Positions 8,241 through 17,140 of a stretch of 64,000 nucleotides of DNA are shown here, in pieces (position 1 is the first letter of the stretch; each line of letters begins with the position of its first letter). The notes under the pieces were generated by a model. That model saw only the letters and a list, made by a program, of their open reading frames with translations, did not search any database and was not told where the DNA came from. Made by a program: the position numbers and the translations under genes. Source of the stretch: Bradyrhizobium sp. WD16 (GTDB lineage Bacteria; Pseudomonadota; Alphaproteobacteria; Rhizobiales; Xanthobacteraceae). Location: assembly GCF_024181725.1 (NCBI RefSeq), contig NZ_CP028908.1:2779501-2843500 (forward strand), read 5' to 3'.

Positions 8241-9524
8241 ATGAATATCCTTCTGCTCGGTTCCGGCGGACGTGAGCATGCCCTGGCCTGGAAGATCGCG
8301 GCCTCGCCTCTGGTGACGAATTTCTGGTGTGCTCCGGGCAATGCCGGGATCGCCCACGACGCCGAATGCGTCGGTCTCGACGTTGCCGACCATGGCGCGG
8401 TGATCGCCTTCTGCAAGACCAACGCGGTAGATCTGGTGGTGGTGGGACCGGAGGCGCCGCTCGCCGCCGGCATCGTCGATGATCTCGCCGCAGCCGGCAT
8501 CAAGGCCTTCGGGCCGACCAAGGCCGCCGCCCGGCTCGAAAGCTCCAAGGGCTTCACCAAGGATCTCTGCCGGGAGGGCGGCATTCCCACCGCGGCCTAC
8601 GAGCGCTTTTCCGACGCCGACCAGGCCAAGGCCTATATCCGCGCGCAAGGCGCGCCGATCGTCGTCAAGGCCGATGGCCTCGCCGCCGGCAAGGGCGTCG
8701 TGGTCGCCGCCAGCGTCGCCGAGGCCGAGGCGGCGATTGACATGATGCTCGGCGGCGGCTTCGGCGCGGCCGGCGCCGAGGCGGTCGTCGAGGAATGCCT
8801 GGTCGGCGAGGAGGCATCCTTCTTCGTGCTGTGCGACGGCGATGATGCGTTGGCGCTGGCGGCGGCGCAGGACCACAAACGCGCCTTCGACGGCGACGAG
8901 GGGCCGAACACCGGCGGCATGGGCGCTTATTCCCCGGCGCCGGTCATGACCGACGCCATGTGCCGGCGCACCATGGACGAGATCATCCTGCCGACCCTGC
9001 GCGCCATGAAAGCGCGCGGCACGCCCTACAAGGGGGTGCTGTTCGCCGGGTTGATGATCACCGCCGAGGGTCCGAAGCTGATCGAATACAATGTCCGCTT
9101 CGGCGATCCCGAGACCCAGGTGCTGATGATGCGCCTCAAATCCGATCTCGTTCCCGCACTGCTTGCCGCCTGCGACGGCCAGCTCAAGAGCTTCGACCTG
9201 CGCTGGTCGGACGAGGCCGCGCTCACGGTGGTGATGGCGGCGAGGGGCTATCCGGGCGATTATGCCAGGGGCAGCGTCATCGAGGGACTCGACGAAGCGG
9301 CCAAGGTCGAGGGCGTCGAGATCTTCCATGCCGGCACGCGCGCGGACGGCGCCACCATCCGGGCCAATGGCGGCCGGGTGCTCAACGTCACCGCGATCGG
9401 CGAAAGCGTCGCAGAGGCACAGCGCCGCGCCTATGCGGCGGTCGACCGCATCCGCTGGCCGGAGGGCTTCTGCCGGCGCGATATCGGCTGGCGCGCGGTG
9501 GCGCGCGAGAAGGACAGCAGATAG
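8241..9524 (+). CDS. purD: Phosphoribosylamine--glycine ligase
   Basis: PurD makes glycinamide ribonucleotide in purine synthesis. The protein begins [18 protein letters not shown] and contains the ATP-grasp features [37 protein letters not shown] and [13 protein letters not shown]. The ATG at 8241, with AGGAG 12-16 bases upstream, gives 427 residues, the usual length; the open frame begins 96 bases earlier without family similarity. It is divergent from xseA across a 170-bp spacer. Confidence 0.97.
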   Translation: MNILLLGSGGREHALAWKIAASPLVTNFWCAPGNAGIAHDAECVGLDVADHGAVIAFCKTNAVDLVVVGPEAPLAAGIVDDLAAAGIKAFGPTKAAARLESSKGFTKDLCREGGIPTAAYERFSDADQAKAYIRAQGAPIVVKADGLAAGKGVVVAASVAEAEAAIDMMLGGGFGAAGAEAVVEECLVGEEASFFVLCDGDDALALAAAQDHKRAFDGDEGPNTGGMGAYSPAPVMTDAMCRRTMDEIILPTLRAMKARGTPYKGVLFAGLMITAEGPKLIEYNVRFGDPETQVLMMRLKSDLVPALLAACDGQLKSFDLRWSDEAALTVVMAARGYPGDYARGSVIEGLDEAAKVEGVEIFHAGTRADGATIRANGGRVLNVTAIGESVAEAQRRAYAAVDRIRWPEGFCRRDIGWRAVAREKDSR

Positions 9525-9583
9525 GCTCGAACTCCGTGTCGTGGCCGGAACAGGCAGGCCTGACGAAATCGAAGGAAGAGGCA

Positions 9584-10483
9584 ATGTCCGACCTCGCCGA
9601 TCTGTTTCCCGGTTTCGCCTCGGAGTGGATCTCGACGGCGCGCGGGCGCATCTTCGCCCGCGTCGGCGGTTCAGGCCCGCCGCTGCTGCTGCTCCACGGC
9701 TATCCGCAGACGCATGTGATGTGGCACCGCGTGGCGCCGCAGCTCGCGCCGCATTTCACAGTGGTGATCGCCGACCTGCCGGGCTACGGCTGGTCCGATG
9801 TGCCGGTGAGCGATGCCGAGCACACTCCGTTCACCAAGCGCGGCATGGCGCAGGCCATGATCGAGGCCATGGAGAAGCTGGGCCATGCCCGTTTCGCGGC
9901 TGCCGGGCACGATCGCGGCGCTCGCGTCGCCTATCGTCTCGCGCTCGATCATCCCGGCCGGCTCATGAGGCTCGCCACCCTCGATATCCTGCCGACCTAC
10001 GAATACTGGTCGAGCATCGATCGCACCTTCGCGCTCAAGATCTATCACTGGGCGTTTCTCGCCCAGCGGGCGCCGCTGCCGGAGGACCTGATCAAGACTG
10101 ATCCCGACGCCTATTTCGGCCGCACCTTCCGCTCCTGGGCCAAGGCCGGAACGAATCCGTTCGATCCGCGCGCCGTTGCCCACTATCTCACGGCGCTGCG
10201 CGATCCCTTGCGCATCCATGCCGCCTGCGAGGATTACCGCGCCGGCGCCTATGCCGATTTCGACCACGACAAGGCCGATCTCGAAGCCGGGCGCAAGATC
10301 ACCGTGCCGCTGCTGGCGTTGTGGGGCGGTACCGGGATTGCCGCCGCGTCGCGCTCGCCGCTCGAGACCTGGCGCAAATGGGCCACCGACGTGCGCGGTA
10401 GCCCGATCGACAGCGGCCATTTCCTCTGCGAGGAGGCGCCCGACGCCACCGCTGCGGCGCTGCTGGAATTCTTTCGCGCGTGA
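9584..10483 (+). CDS. Alpha/beta hydrolase, fluoroacetate dehalogenase type
   Basis: This 299-residue alpha/beta hydrolase closely matches haloacetate/fluoroacetate dehalogenases (EC 3.8.1.3 type), which displace fluoride from fluoroacetate to give glycolate. By residue count the nucleophile and carboxylate-binding residues fall at the positions I recall for the Rhodopseudomonas enzyme: D110, R111, R114, D134, H155 and W156. The tyrosine of EDYRAGAY (218) and the catalytic His of SGHF (279) are one position off. The start has GGAAGAG just upstream. It sits 59 bp after purD and may be co-transcribed. Family membership is strong; activity on a C-F bond is inferred. Confidence 0.85.
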   Translation: MSDLADLFPGFASEWISTARGRIFARVGGSGPPLLLLHGYPQTHVMWHRVAPQLAPHFTVVIADLPGYGWSDVPVSDAEHTPFTKRGMAQAMIEAMEKLGHARFAAAGHDRGARVAYRLALDHPGRLMRLATLDILPTYEYWSSIDRTFALKIYHWAFLAQRAPLPEDLIKTDPDAYFGRTFRSWAKAGTNPFDPRAVAHYLTALRDPLRIHAACEDYRAGAYADFDHDKADLEAGRKITVPLLALWGGTGIAAASRSPLETWRKWATDVRGSPIDSGHFLCEEAPDATAAALLEFFRA

Positions 10484-10495
10484 TCGCGCTGGTCT

Positions 10496-11029
10496 TCATT
10501 TTGGGGCGGAAAGGGCGCTGCGAATGGTCCGCTCGATCGAGCTGATCTCACACTGGGCGTACCACCATTGGAAGCGGGCAAGCAGATAAAAGCAGCCAAT
10601 GAAGCCGAAGCCGCCCAGAGGGATCAAGAGTTCGGCCGGGTTGGCGATGATGCTCCGCAGATCGTGAAAGACCGTTCCCAGGACGTGGGCAATAGCGACG
10701 AAGGTCCATATGGCTAAAAAGGCCAGGGCGAGCGTCGTGCCCACCATCGCCCCCTCGGTCGTCGAATAGCTGCCCCGCAAGACGGCCTTTCCGTCGCGTT
10801 CTTCGAAGATGCCGTTGAAGACGGGCGAACGCGTGCCGCTAAAGAAGGATAGGTATCTGATCTCGACGTCATCGCGAGCCACCGAGCCCGAGATGCCGAA
10901 GCGTGGGGTAAGGACTTTGGCGCGCGGCACGCGGGCTTGCAAACGCGCAATCGATACCTCGACGGAGAGGTCGCTGTCGAACTCCGCCGGCTCATTGGGA
11001 TAGAAGGTCCGATAGATCGAAGGGGTCAT
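10496..11029 (-). CDS. Hypothetical protein with two membrane segments
   Basis: I do not recognise this 177-residue protein. An N-terminal soluble part of about 95 residues (TPRFGISGSVARDDVEIRYLSF, FEERDGKAVLRGSY) resembles a small beta-rich domain. Two hydrophobic helices follow (TTLALAFLAIWTFVAIAHVLG and LLIPLGGFGFIGCFYLLARF), then a short charged tail, suggesting an inner-membrane protein with both ends in the cytoplasm. The ATG at 11029 is used; a TTG at 11038 is the alternative. It lies downstream of tadA but in a separate unit. Confidence 0.6.
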   Translation of the reverse strand: MTPSIYRTFYPNEPAEFDSDLSVEVSIARLQARVPRAKVLTPRFGISGSVARDDVEIRYLSFFSGTRSPVFNGIFEERDGKAVLRGSYSTTEGAMVGTTLALAFLAIWTFVAIAHVLGTVFHDLRSIIANPAELLIPLGGFGFIGCFYLLARFQWWYAQCEISSIERTIRSALSAPK

Positions 11030-11108
11030 TTGGTTCAAGCGGGCAAAAGGTTAGCCGGATTGGAGCAGGGGCCGGCGTCTTAAGCAACGCCCCGCCCGTT
11101 GCGGGCGG

Positions 11109-11555
11109 TTACCGCCGCGCCCTGAAGAACTCCTTCAGCAGCGCGCCGGAGTCTGTTTCGCCGAGCCCGGGATAGACCTCGGGGGCATGGTGGCAGGTCG
11201 GCGAAGCGAAAAAGCGCACGCCGGATTCGACCGCGCCGCCCTTGGGATCGGCGGCGCCGTAATAGAGCCGGCGGATGCGGGCGAAGGAAATCGCCCCGGC
11301 GCACATGGTGCAGGGTTCCAGGGTGACGTAGACATCGCATCCGGTCAGGCGCTCGCTGCCGAGGCGGGCGCCGGCGGCGCGCAAGGCGACGATTTCGGCG
11401 TGGGCGGTCGGATCGTGGTCGGTAATGGTGCGATTTTGCCCCTCGGCCACCACCTCGCCGTCCCGGACGACGACGCATCCGATCGGCACCTCGCCCGCGG
11501 CCTCGGCGGCCCGGGCCTGGGCCAGGGCCAGATCCATGAAAGAATGTGACGTCAT
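11109..11555 (-). CDS. tadA: tRNA-specific adenosine-34 deaminase
   Basis: TadA converts adenosine to inosine at the wobble position of tRNA-Arg(ACG). The zinc/catalytic motifs HAEIVAL (HAE) and LEPCTMCAGAI (PCxxC) are intact, and PIGCVVV and YYGAADPKGGAVES are family-typical. The ATG at 11555 (MTSHSFMDLAL) gives 148 residues; six more residues are possible from 11573. The gene diverges from the pseudouridine synthase gene, the spacer being about 130 bp. Confidence 0.93.
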   Translation of the reverse strand: MTSHSFMDLALAQARAAEAAGEVPIGCVVVRDGEVVAEGQNRTITDHDPTAHAEIVALRAAGARLGSERLTGCDVYVTLEPCTMCAGAISFARIRRLYYGAADPKGGAVESGVRFFASPTCHHAPEVYPGLGETDSGALLKEFFRARR

Positions 11556-11688
11556 GCCTCGTTTCGCGCGCATATCTCTGTTACACAGGCGCCATCACCA
11601 GCACAGAGACAGCGGCTTCCGACCTGAGTCAACGCGGTTGAATCGGGCCTGACGGAGGCGCCTTTCATTTTTTCGAGCGAGAAACCAG

Positions 11689-14343
11689 ATGCCCCGCGAC
11701 AAGGACAAGAACAATGCACCCCGCGGGGGCCGCGGCGGACGGCCGCCAGGTCGCGACCGGGGCGAGGGCCCGCGGGGCGGCAAGGGACCCCACAAGGGGG
11801 GCGGCAAGACCGAAGGGCGCAGTTTCGCCGGCCGGGGCGAGCGCGACGAGCGCCGCTCCAGCGGCGATCGCAAGCCCTATGGCGACCGCAAGCCGTCGGG
11901 TGATCGCAAGTCCTTTGGTGAAGGCAAGTCCTTCAGCGAACGCAAGTCGTTTGGTGAACGAAAGCCTTATGGCGAGCGCAAGAGCTTTGGCGAAGGCAAG
12001 AGCTTCGGCGAGCGAAAGTCGTTCGGCGACCGCAAGCCGTCGGGTGATCGCAAGTCCTTTGGTGAAGGCAAGTCCTTCAGCGAACGCAAGTCGTTCGGTG
12101 AACGAAAGCCTTATGGCGAGCGCAAGAGCTTTGGCGAAGGCAAGAGCTTCGGCGAGCGAAAGTCGTTCGGCGACCGCAAGCCGTCGGGTGATCGCAAGTC
12201 CTTTGGTGAAGGCAAGTCCTTCAGCGAACGCAAGTCGTTCGGTGAACGAAAGCCTTATGGCGAGCGCAAGAGCTTTGGCGAAGGCAAGAGCTTCGGCGAG
12301 CGCAAGTCGTTCGGCGACCGCAAGCCTTCAGGCGAGCGCAAACCCTATGGCGAGAAGGGCGCCGGCGAAGGCTTTCGCGCGCGGGATGATCGGCCGCGGC
12401 GCTTCGAGCGCGATGGCGATCGTCCGGATCGCGGGCCGCGCAAGGATTTCGCGCCGCGTGGCGAGCGGGGCGGCGAGGAGCGGCCGCGATTCAAGCCGCG
12501 TCAAGATCGCAATGAGCGTCCGGCGCGCGCCGCCGGCGAGACCCGCCGTTTCGACGATAAGCGCGGTTTCGGTGAGAAGCGCGGCGAGGGTCGCCGTGAT
12601 TTCGGCAAGGGCGGCTTCCGCCACGATCGTGACGGCGACAAGCCCTTCGCGCGCGGGCCGCGCCTGGGCCGCGAGGATTTCGCCGGCCGTGACCGCAGCG
12701 AGGAGAAGCCGTGGCAGCGTCGCGAGGCGGGCAGCCGCGATGAGGCGCGCGGCGAGAGGCGTTTTGACCGGCCACGCCAGGATCGCGAGGGTGGCTTCTC
12801 GCGCGGCGAACGGCGGTTCGATCGGCCGCGCGAGGAGCGCGGACCGGAAGGCCGCGGCGGCTTCGCCCGGCCAAGGGGCGAGCGCAAGAGCTGGCAGGAG
12901 CATCCCCGCGGCGAGGGCGGCTTCGAGCGCGGCGGGCGCCCTGAACGGCGCGGTCCCGGCGAGGGCGACGACGCCAAGATCTTTCCCAAGCGTCCGGCTT
13001 TCGGCGGTCGCGGCGCCTATCGCGAGCGCAAGCCGGAGGATCACGGCAAGCGCGATCATGGCAGGCGCGACCACGGCAAGAAAGACCTGGGCATCGGCGT
13101 GCCGCCGCCCAATCCGGACAAGAGTGGCGAGCGCATCGCCAAGCGGCTCGCGCGCGCCGGCCTGTGCTCGCGGCGCGATGCGGAAGCCTGGATCGCCGAG
13201 GGCCGGGTTACGGTCAACGGCAACGTGCTGACCTCGCCGGCGCTCGATGTCGCCGACACCGATACCATTCTGGTCGACGGCAAGCCGTTGCCGGAGCCCG
13301 AACGCACCCGGCTGTTCCTCTATCACAAGCCGCGCGGCCTGATGACGACCCATTCCGATCCGGAGGGGCGGCCGACGGTGTTCGACCATCTGCCGGAAGG
13401 CCTGCCGCGGCTGATCAGCGTCGGCCGGCTCGACTTCAACACCGAGGGGTTGCTGCTGCTGACCAATGACGGCGGCCTCGCGCGTGCGCTCGAACTGCCG
13501 GACACCGGCTGGCTGCGGCGCTATCGCGTCCGTGCCCATGGCGAGATCACCCAGGCCCAGCTCGACACGCTGCGCGGCGGCGTCGAGGTCGATGGCGTCA
13601 AATACGGGCCGATCGAGGCGGAGCTGGAACGCGACCAGGGCAGCAATGTCTGGCTGGTGGTGGCGATCCGGGAGGGTAAGAACCGCGAGGTGCGCAACGT
13701 GCTCGCCCATCTCGGGCTCGAGGTGAACCGGCTGATCCGCGTTTCCTATGGGCCGTTCCAGCTCGCCGAATTGCCCGAAGGCGAGGTCGAGGAGGTGCGC
13801 ACCCGCGTGCTGCGCGACCAGCTTGGCGACAAGATCGCCAATTTCGCCGGGGTCGATTTCGAAGGGCCGAAAGCTCCCTTCCAGCGCCATGAAGGCGACG
13901 ATGGCGGAGCGGCGCCGCGCCGCGGGGACAAGGCGCGGGAGCCGAGATCCGATCGCGCCAGATCGAAAGATTTCAAGTCGAAGGACTTCAAGCCGAGAGA
14001 TTCGAAGCCGCGAGATTTCAAATCCAGGGATTTCGATTCCAGGGATTCCAAGCCGAGGGATTTCAAGTCACGTGATCACAAGTCGCGTGACTTCAAAGAT
14101 AGGGATTTCAAGGACAGGGATTCCCGGTCAAAGGGATTCAAGTCCAAGGGGCCCGACGCCAGGCCCAAGCGCAAGGAGCGCGATCCCGACGCGCCGGTGG
14201 TCCGGAAACGGGCCGCCGAGGTGGAAGATCGCAAGGGCCGCCGCGTGCTGGTGGAGCGCAGCGGCGATGGCGACCGGGAGGCGCGTCCCTACCGGCGGCC
14301 GAACCGCACCTATCACGGCAAGCGTGAGCACGGGGCCGACTGA
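11689..14343 (+). CDS. RsuA/RluB-type rRNA pseudouridine synthase with long repetitive extensions
   Basis: This 884-residue protein has its enzyme core at about residues 480-735. An S4 RNA-binding domain (RIAKRLARAGLCSRRDAEAWI) is followed by the RsuA/RluB/RluE catalytic domain with GRLDFNTEGLLLLTND, whose Asp near residue 582 is the catalytic residue. Before it lie about 470 residues of Arg/Lys/Gly/Asp-rich low complexity, including hexapeptide repeats (SFGERK, SFGEGK, KPSGDR). After it comes a 150-residue tail rich in RDFKS-type repeats. The extensions are likely disordered and RNA-binding. Related alphaproteobacterial enzymes have such tails, but the exact target site (23S U2605 for RluB) is not provable here. 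rsmD follows 2 bp later. Confidence 0.88.
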   Translation: MPRDKDKNNAPRGGRGGRPPGRDRGEGPRGGKGPHKGGGKTEGRSFAGRGERDERRSSGDRKPYGDRKPSGDRKSFGEGKSFSERKSFGERKPYGERKSFGEGKSFGERKSFGDRKPSGDRKSFGEGKSFSERKSFGERKPYGERKSFGEGKSFGERKSFGDRKPSGDRKSFGEGKSFSERKSFGERKPYGERKSFGEGKSFGERKSFGDRKPSGERKPYGEKGAGEGFRARDDRPRRFERDGDRPDRGPRKDFAPRGERGGEERPRFKPRQDRNERPARAAGETRRFDDKRGFGEKRGEGRRDFGKGGFRHDRDGDKPFARGPRLGREDFAGRDRSEEKPWQRREAGSRDEARGERRFDRPRQDREGGFSRGERRFDRPREERGPEGRGGFARPRGERKSWQEHPRGEGGFERGGRPERRGPGEGDDAKIFPKRPAFGGRGAYRERKPEDHGKRDHGRRDHGKKDLGIGVPPPNPDKSGERIAKRLARAGLCSRRDAEAWIAEGRVTVNGNVLTSPALDVADTDTILVDGKPLPEPERTRLFLYHKPRGLMTTHSDPEGRPTVFDHLPEGLPRLISVGRLDFNTEGLLLLTNDGGLARALELPDTGWLRRYRVRAHGEITQAQLDTLRGGVEVDGVKYGPIEAELERDQGSNVWLVVAIREGKNREVRNVLAHLGLEVNRLIRVSYGPFQLAELPEGEVEEVRTRVLRDQLGDKIANFAGVDFEGPKAPFQRHEGDDGGAAPRRGDKAREPRSDRARSKDFKSKDFKPRDSKPRDFKSRDFDSRDSKPRDFKSRDHKSRDFKDRDFKDRDSRSKGFKSKGPDARPKRKERDPDAPVVRKRAAEVEDRKGRRVLVERSGDGDREARPYRRPNRTYHGKREHGAD
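11881..12312 (+). repeat. Three 144-bp tandem repeats inside the pseudouridine synthase gene
   Basis: The period is exactly 144 bp (copies starting at 11881, 12025 and 12169), encoding 48 residues, that is eight hexapeptides of the SFGERK/KPSGDR type. By eye, consecutive copies differ by one base each. A partial fourth copy starts at 12313. Such near-identity points to recent expansion or ongoing homogenisation, and copy number is likely to vary between strains. Confidence 0.95.
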
Positions 14344-14345
14344 GC

Positions 14346-14900
14346 ATGCGCGTCGTCGGGGGGCGGCTGCGCGGCCGCAATCTTGCCTCGCCGGCTTCGC
14401 GCGAGATCCGGCCGACCGCGGACCGGCTGCGCGAGGCGCTGTTCAACATCCTGTTCCACGCCTATGACGATCCGGTCACCGATGCCCGAGTGATCGATGC
14501 GTTCGCCGGTACCGGCGCGCTCGGCATCGAGGCACTGTCGCGCGGCGCGCGCTTTGCGCTGTTCATCGACAACGGGGCGGAGGCGAGAGCCCTGCTGCGC
14601 CAGAATGTCGAGTCTCTCGGCCTCGGCGGCGTCAGCAAGGTCTGGCGCCGCGACGCCACCGAGCCCGGCCCGGCCCATCCGATGGAGCCCTTCAAGCTCG
14701 CCTTCCTCGATCCGCCCTACGGCAAGGGCCTCGCCGAAAAGGCGCTCGCGGCGCTGCGCGCCGGCGGCTGGCTGATGCCGCAGGCGCTGGTGGTGGTGGA
14801 AGAGGCACGCAAGCCCGGCTTCGTCGTGCCGGAAGGCTTCACCGAGCTCGAGCGCCGCGCCTATGACGACACCGAGTTCGTCATTCTCCGCGCCGCGTGA
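14346..14900 (+). CDS. rsmD: 16S rRNA (guanine-966-N2)-methyltransferase
   Basis: RsmD methylates G966 of 16S rRNA using S-adenosylmethionine. The 184-residue protein opens MRVVGGRLRGRNL and shows the SAM motif DAFAGTGALGIEALSRGA and the catalytic DPPYGKGL. Only two bases separate its ATG from the preceding stop, so the two RNA-modification genes form an operon, a common arrangement in this group. Confidence 0.95.
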   Translation: MRVVGGRLRGRNLASPASREIRPTADRLREALFNILFHAYDDPVTDARVIDAFAGTGALGIEALSRGARFALFIDNGAEARALLRQNVESLGLGGVSKVWRRDATEPGPAHPMEPFKLAFLDPPYGKGLAEKALAALRAGGWLMPQALVVVEEARKPGFVVPEGFTELERRAYDDTEFVILRAA

Positions 14901-15171
14901 ACACATTTTCTGGAACATCATCCGGAAAGATGGGTCTTTATAAGGTCGGCTCCATCGACGCGCTTGAGCGCGCGCCGCCGTTCGATCTGAAGCGATTGCA
15001 TTCGAGTGGTCCGATTGTAACTTTCGCATTGGCTTTGGGCAGCCCGCCCAGGCGCGTCAACCCACCATGAATGTTTCAGGATAAGTCCGTCTTCCTGCGC
15101 AGGCAGCCCGGGACAACCTAGACGAGCGGCCTACACCCCTGCTAGCCTGTTGGCGGGTCTGGGGAATTCAC

Positions 15172-15660
15172 ATGAAACGTCTGATCGTCGTGGCGGCCGC
15201 GGCCGCCTTGGGCGCCTGCGCCGGCCGGGCTCCTGCGCCCGTTGCCGTGGTGCAGCCGCAGGATCGCTATATGGACTGCGCCGCCATCACCATTGAAGTG
15301 CAGTCGAACAACGCCAAGGTGCAACAGCTAGCCTCTGACAAGGGCCTCAAGGTCGCGCAGAACGTAGCCGCTGGCGTTGCCGGTTTGGTGATCCCGGTGC
15401 TTTGGTTTGGCATGGACTTCCAGGGCACGGCTGATACCGAGATCCAAGCACTCCAGGCGCGGCAGCAGTACCTGGCGGCCCTTGCAGAGCAGAGGCACTG
15501 CGGTGAAGACTCGGGCGAGCCTCAGAAGGTGATCAGCGAGGCGTCAAAGGGCGGCAAGCAGCAACCAAAACCAAAGCTGCGGCCGGCCCCCGTGGCTTCA
15601 GCACCGGTACCCCCGCCCACCGCAGACGCTGCCACGGCGGCAGAGCCATCGCCGCGCTAA
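15172..15660 (+). CDS. Hypothetical lipoprotein
   Basis: This 162-residue protein has a lipoprotein signal: MKRLIVVAAAAALGAC, with the lipobox LGAC putting the acylated Cys at residue 16. The middle is a helical stretch (VQSNNAKVQQLASDKGLKVA) and a short hydrophobic segment (VAGLVIPVLWFGMDF) resembling a glycine-zipper region. The C-terminus is Pro/Ala/Lys-rich and probably extended. I cannot name a family. A 271-bp spacer separates it from rsmD, so it likely has its own promoter, though none is obvious. Confidence 0.7.
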   Translation: MKRLIVVAAAAALGACAGRAPAPVAVVQPQDRYMDCAAITIEVQSNNAKVQQLASDKGLKVAQNVAAGVAGLVIPVLWFGMDFQGTADTEIQALQARQQYLAALAEQRHCGEDSGEPQKVISEASKGGKQQPKPKLRPAPVASAPVPPPTADAATAAEPSPR

Positions 15661-15751
15661 AACAGGCTCGAAAACGCCAGAGCGCGTTAGCGTTTGATCG
15701 TACCGCGCTGTGGGAGTGGACGGCAGTGGCGGCGCCGATCTCCCGGCGCCG

Positions 15752-17050
15752 TCATCCCCCATGATCCAGCGGCGCGTAGGACGACGCATCGACGACATCG
15801 GGCCGGCCCGGGACGGAGAGCCTCGACCGCCGCGGCTCGCTTTCGGCGACGACGCGGCCACGGCTGACGACGTAGAGCCGCGCGGCGCGCAGCCGGATCG
15901 CCTCGATCGGATCCGTCGCCTGCAGCACCACCAGGTCGGCCTGGCAGCCGACCTCCGTGCCGTAATCCTCCAGTCCAAGGATGCGTGCGGCGGTCGTGGT
16001 GATCGAGGCGAAGCAGTCGCGCATGGCGTCGCGCGAGGTCAGCTGCCCGACATGCAAGGCCATATGCGCGACGTCCAGCATGTCGGCCGAGCCGAGCGAA
16101 TACCACGGGTCCATGCAGCAGTCCTGGCCGAAGGCGACGTCGATGCCGGCCGCGCGCATTTCCGCGACGCGGGTCATGCCGCGGCGCTTCGGATAGGTGT
16201 CGTGCCGCCCTTGCAGGACGATGTTGATCAGCGGATTGGCAATGGCCGCGACCCCGGCCTCGGCCATCAGCGGCAGCAACTTGGAGACGTAGTAGTTGTC
16301 CATGGAATGCATGGAGGTGAGGTGCGAGCCGGTGACGCGTCCGCCAAGACCGAGGCGATGGGTCTCGTCGGCCAGGGTCTCGATGTGCCGCGACAGCGGA
16401 TCGTCGGTCTCGTCGCAGTGCAGGTCGACGCGCAGGCCGCGCTCGGCGGCGAGTTCGCACAGCGCGCGCACCGATGCGCTTCCGTCACCCATGCTGCGCT
16501 CGAAATGCGGAATGCCGCCGACCACCTCGACACCCTTGTCGAGCGCGCGGGACAGGTTCCTGACCGCGCCCGGCGATCGATAATAGCCGTCCTGGGGGAA
16601 GGCCACGAGTTCGAGATGCAGATAGGGCGCGACCTGGCGCTTGACCTCGAGCAGCGCGTCTACCGCCACAAGATGATCGTCGCAGATGTCCACATGGCTG
16701 CGGATGGCGAGCAGCCCCTGGGCAATCGCCAGATCGCAATATTTCATCGCCCGTTCGAACACCGCTTCTGCCGTCAGCAGCGGCTTGAGCTCGCCCCATA
16801 GTGCGATGCCCTCGAGCAGCGTGCCGGAGCGGTTCAGCCGCGGCAGCCCGAGCGAGAGCGTCGCGTCGAGATGGAAATGGGAATCGACGAAAGGCGGCGC
16901 GACGAGGCGGCCGGCGGCGTCGATCACCTGGCCGGCTTCCGCTCCGATGGCAGGTTCGATCGCCGCGATGCGGCCGGCATGGACCGCGATATCGATCCCG
17001 GTGCGGCCATCGGCAAGCGACGCGTTGCGAATGATCAGATCGAACGACAC
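15752..17050 (-). CDS. Cytosine deaminase-like amidohydrolase
   Basis: The amidohydrolase superfamily protein aligns end to end with E. coli CodA: HFHLD (first metal pair), HCDETDD, GSHLTSMHSM, PLINIVLQGRHDTYPKRRG and FGQDCCMDPWY. The metal ligands and the catalytic Glu and His are kept, but CodA's FGHDD is FGQDC here, changing the residue next to the metal-binding Asp. The substrate may therefore be cytosine or a related base. The GTG at 17050 (VSFDLIIRN) is preferred; an ATG at 17110 would add 20 residues without similarity. It is the last gene of the minus-strand run, 90 bp after mutL. Confidence 0.82.
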   Translation of the reverse strand: MSFDLIIRNASLADGRTGIDIAVHAGRIAAIEPAIGAEAGQVIDAAGRLVAPPFVDSHFHLDATLSLGLPRLNRSGTLLEGIALWGELKPLLTAEAVFERAMKYCDLAIAQGLLAIRSHVDICDDHLVAVDALLEVKRQVAPYLHLELVAFPQDGYYRSPGAVRNLSRALDKGVEVVGGIPHFERSMGDGSASVRALCELAAERGLRVDLHCDETDDPLSRHIETLADETHRLGLGGRVTGSHLTSMHSMDNYYVSKLLPLMAEAGVAAIANPLINIVLQGRHDTYPKRRGMTRVAEMRAAGIDVAFGQDCCMDPWYSLGSADMLDVAHMALHVGQLTSRDAMRDCFASITTTAARILGLEDYGTEVGCQADLVVLQATDPIEAIRLRAARLYVVSRGRVVAESEPRRSRLSVPGRPDVVDASSYAPLDHGG

Positions 17051-17140
17051 GGCCGGAGCTTTCCTTGAGTGCGCAACCTCAAATGTTGACCGTTTCACGA
17101 AGGCTCGCAAGGGCCGGCAGGGCCGCGCCAGGCGATCGCG

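Noticed and set aside
11881-12312. 144-bp repeats as an intergenic or CRISPR-like feature
   Set aside because: They stay in frame in the pseudouridine synthase gene and encode a regular hexapeptide pattern, so they are coding repeats.
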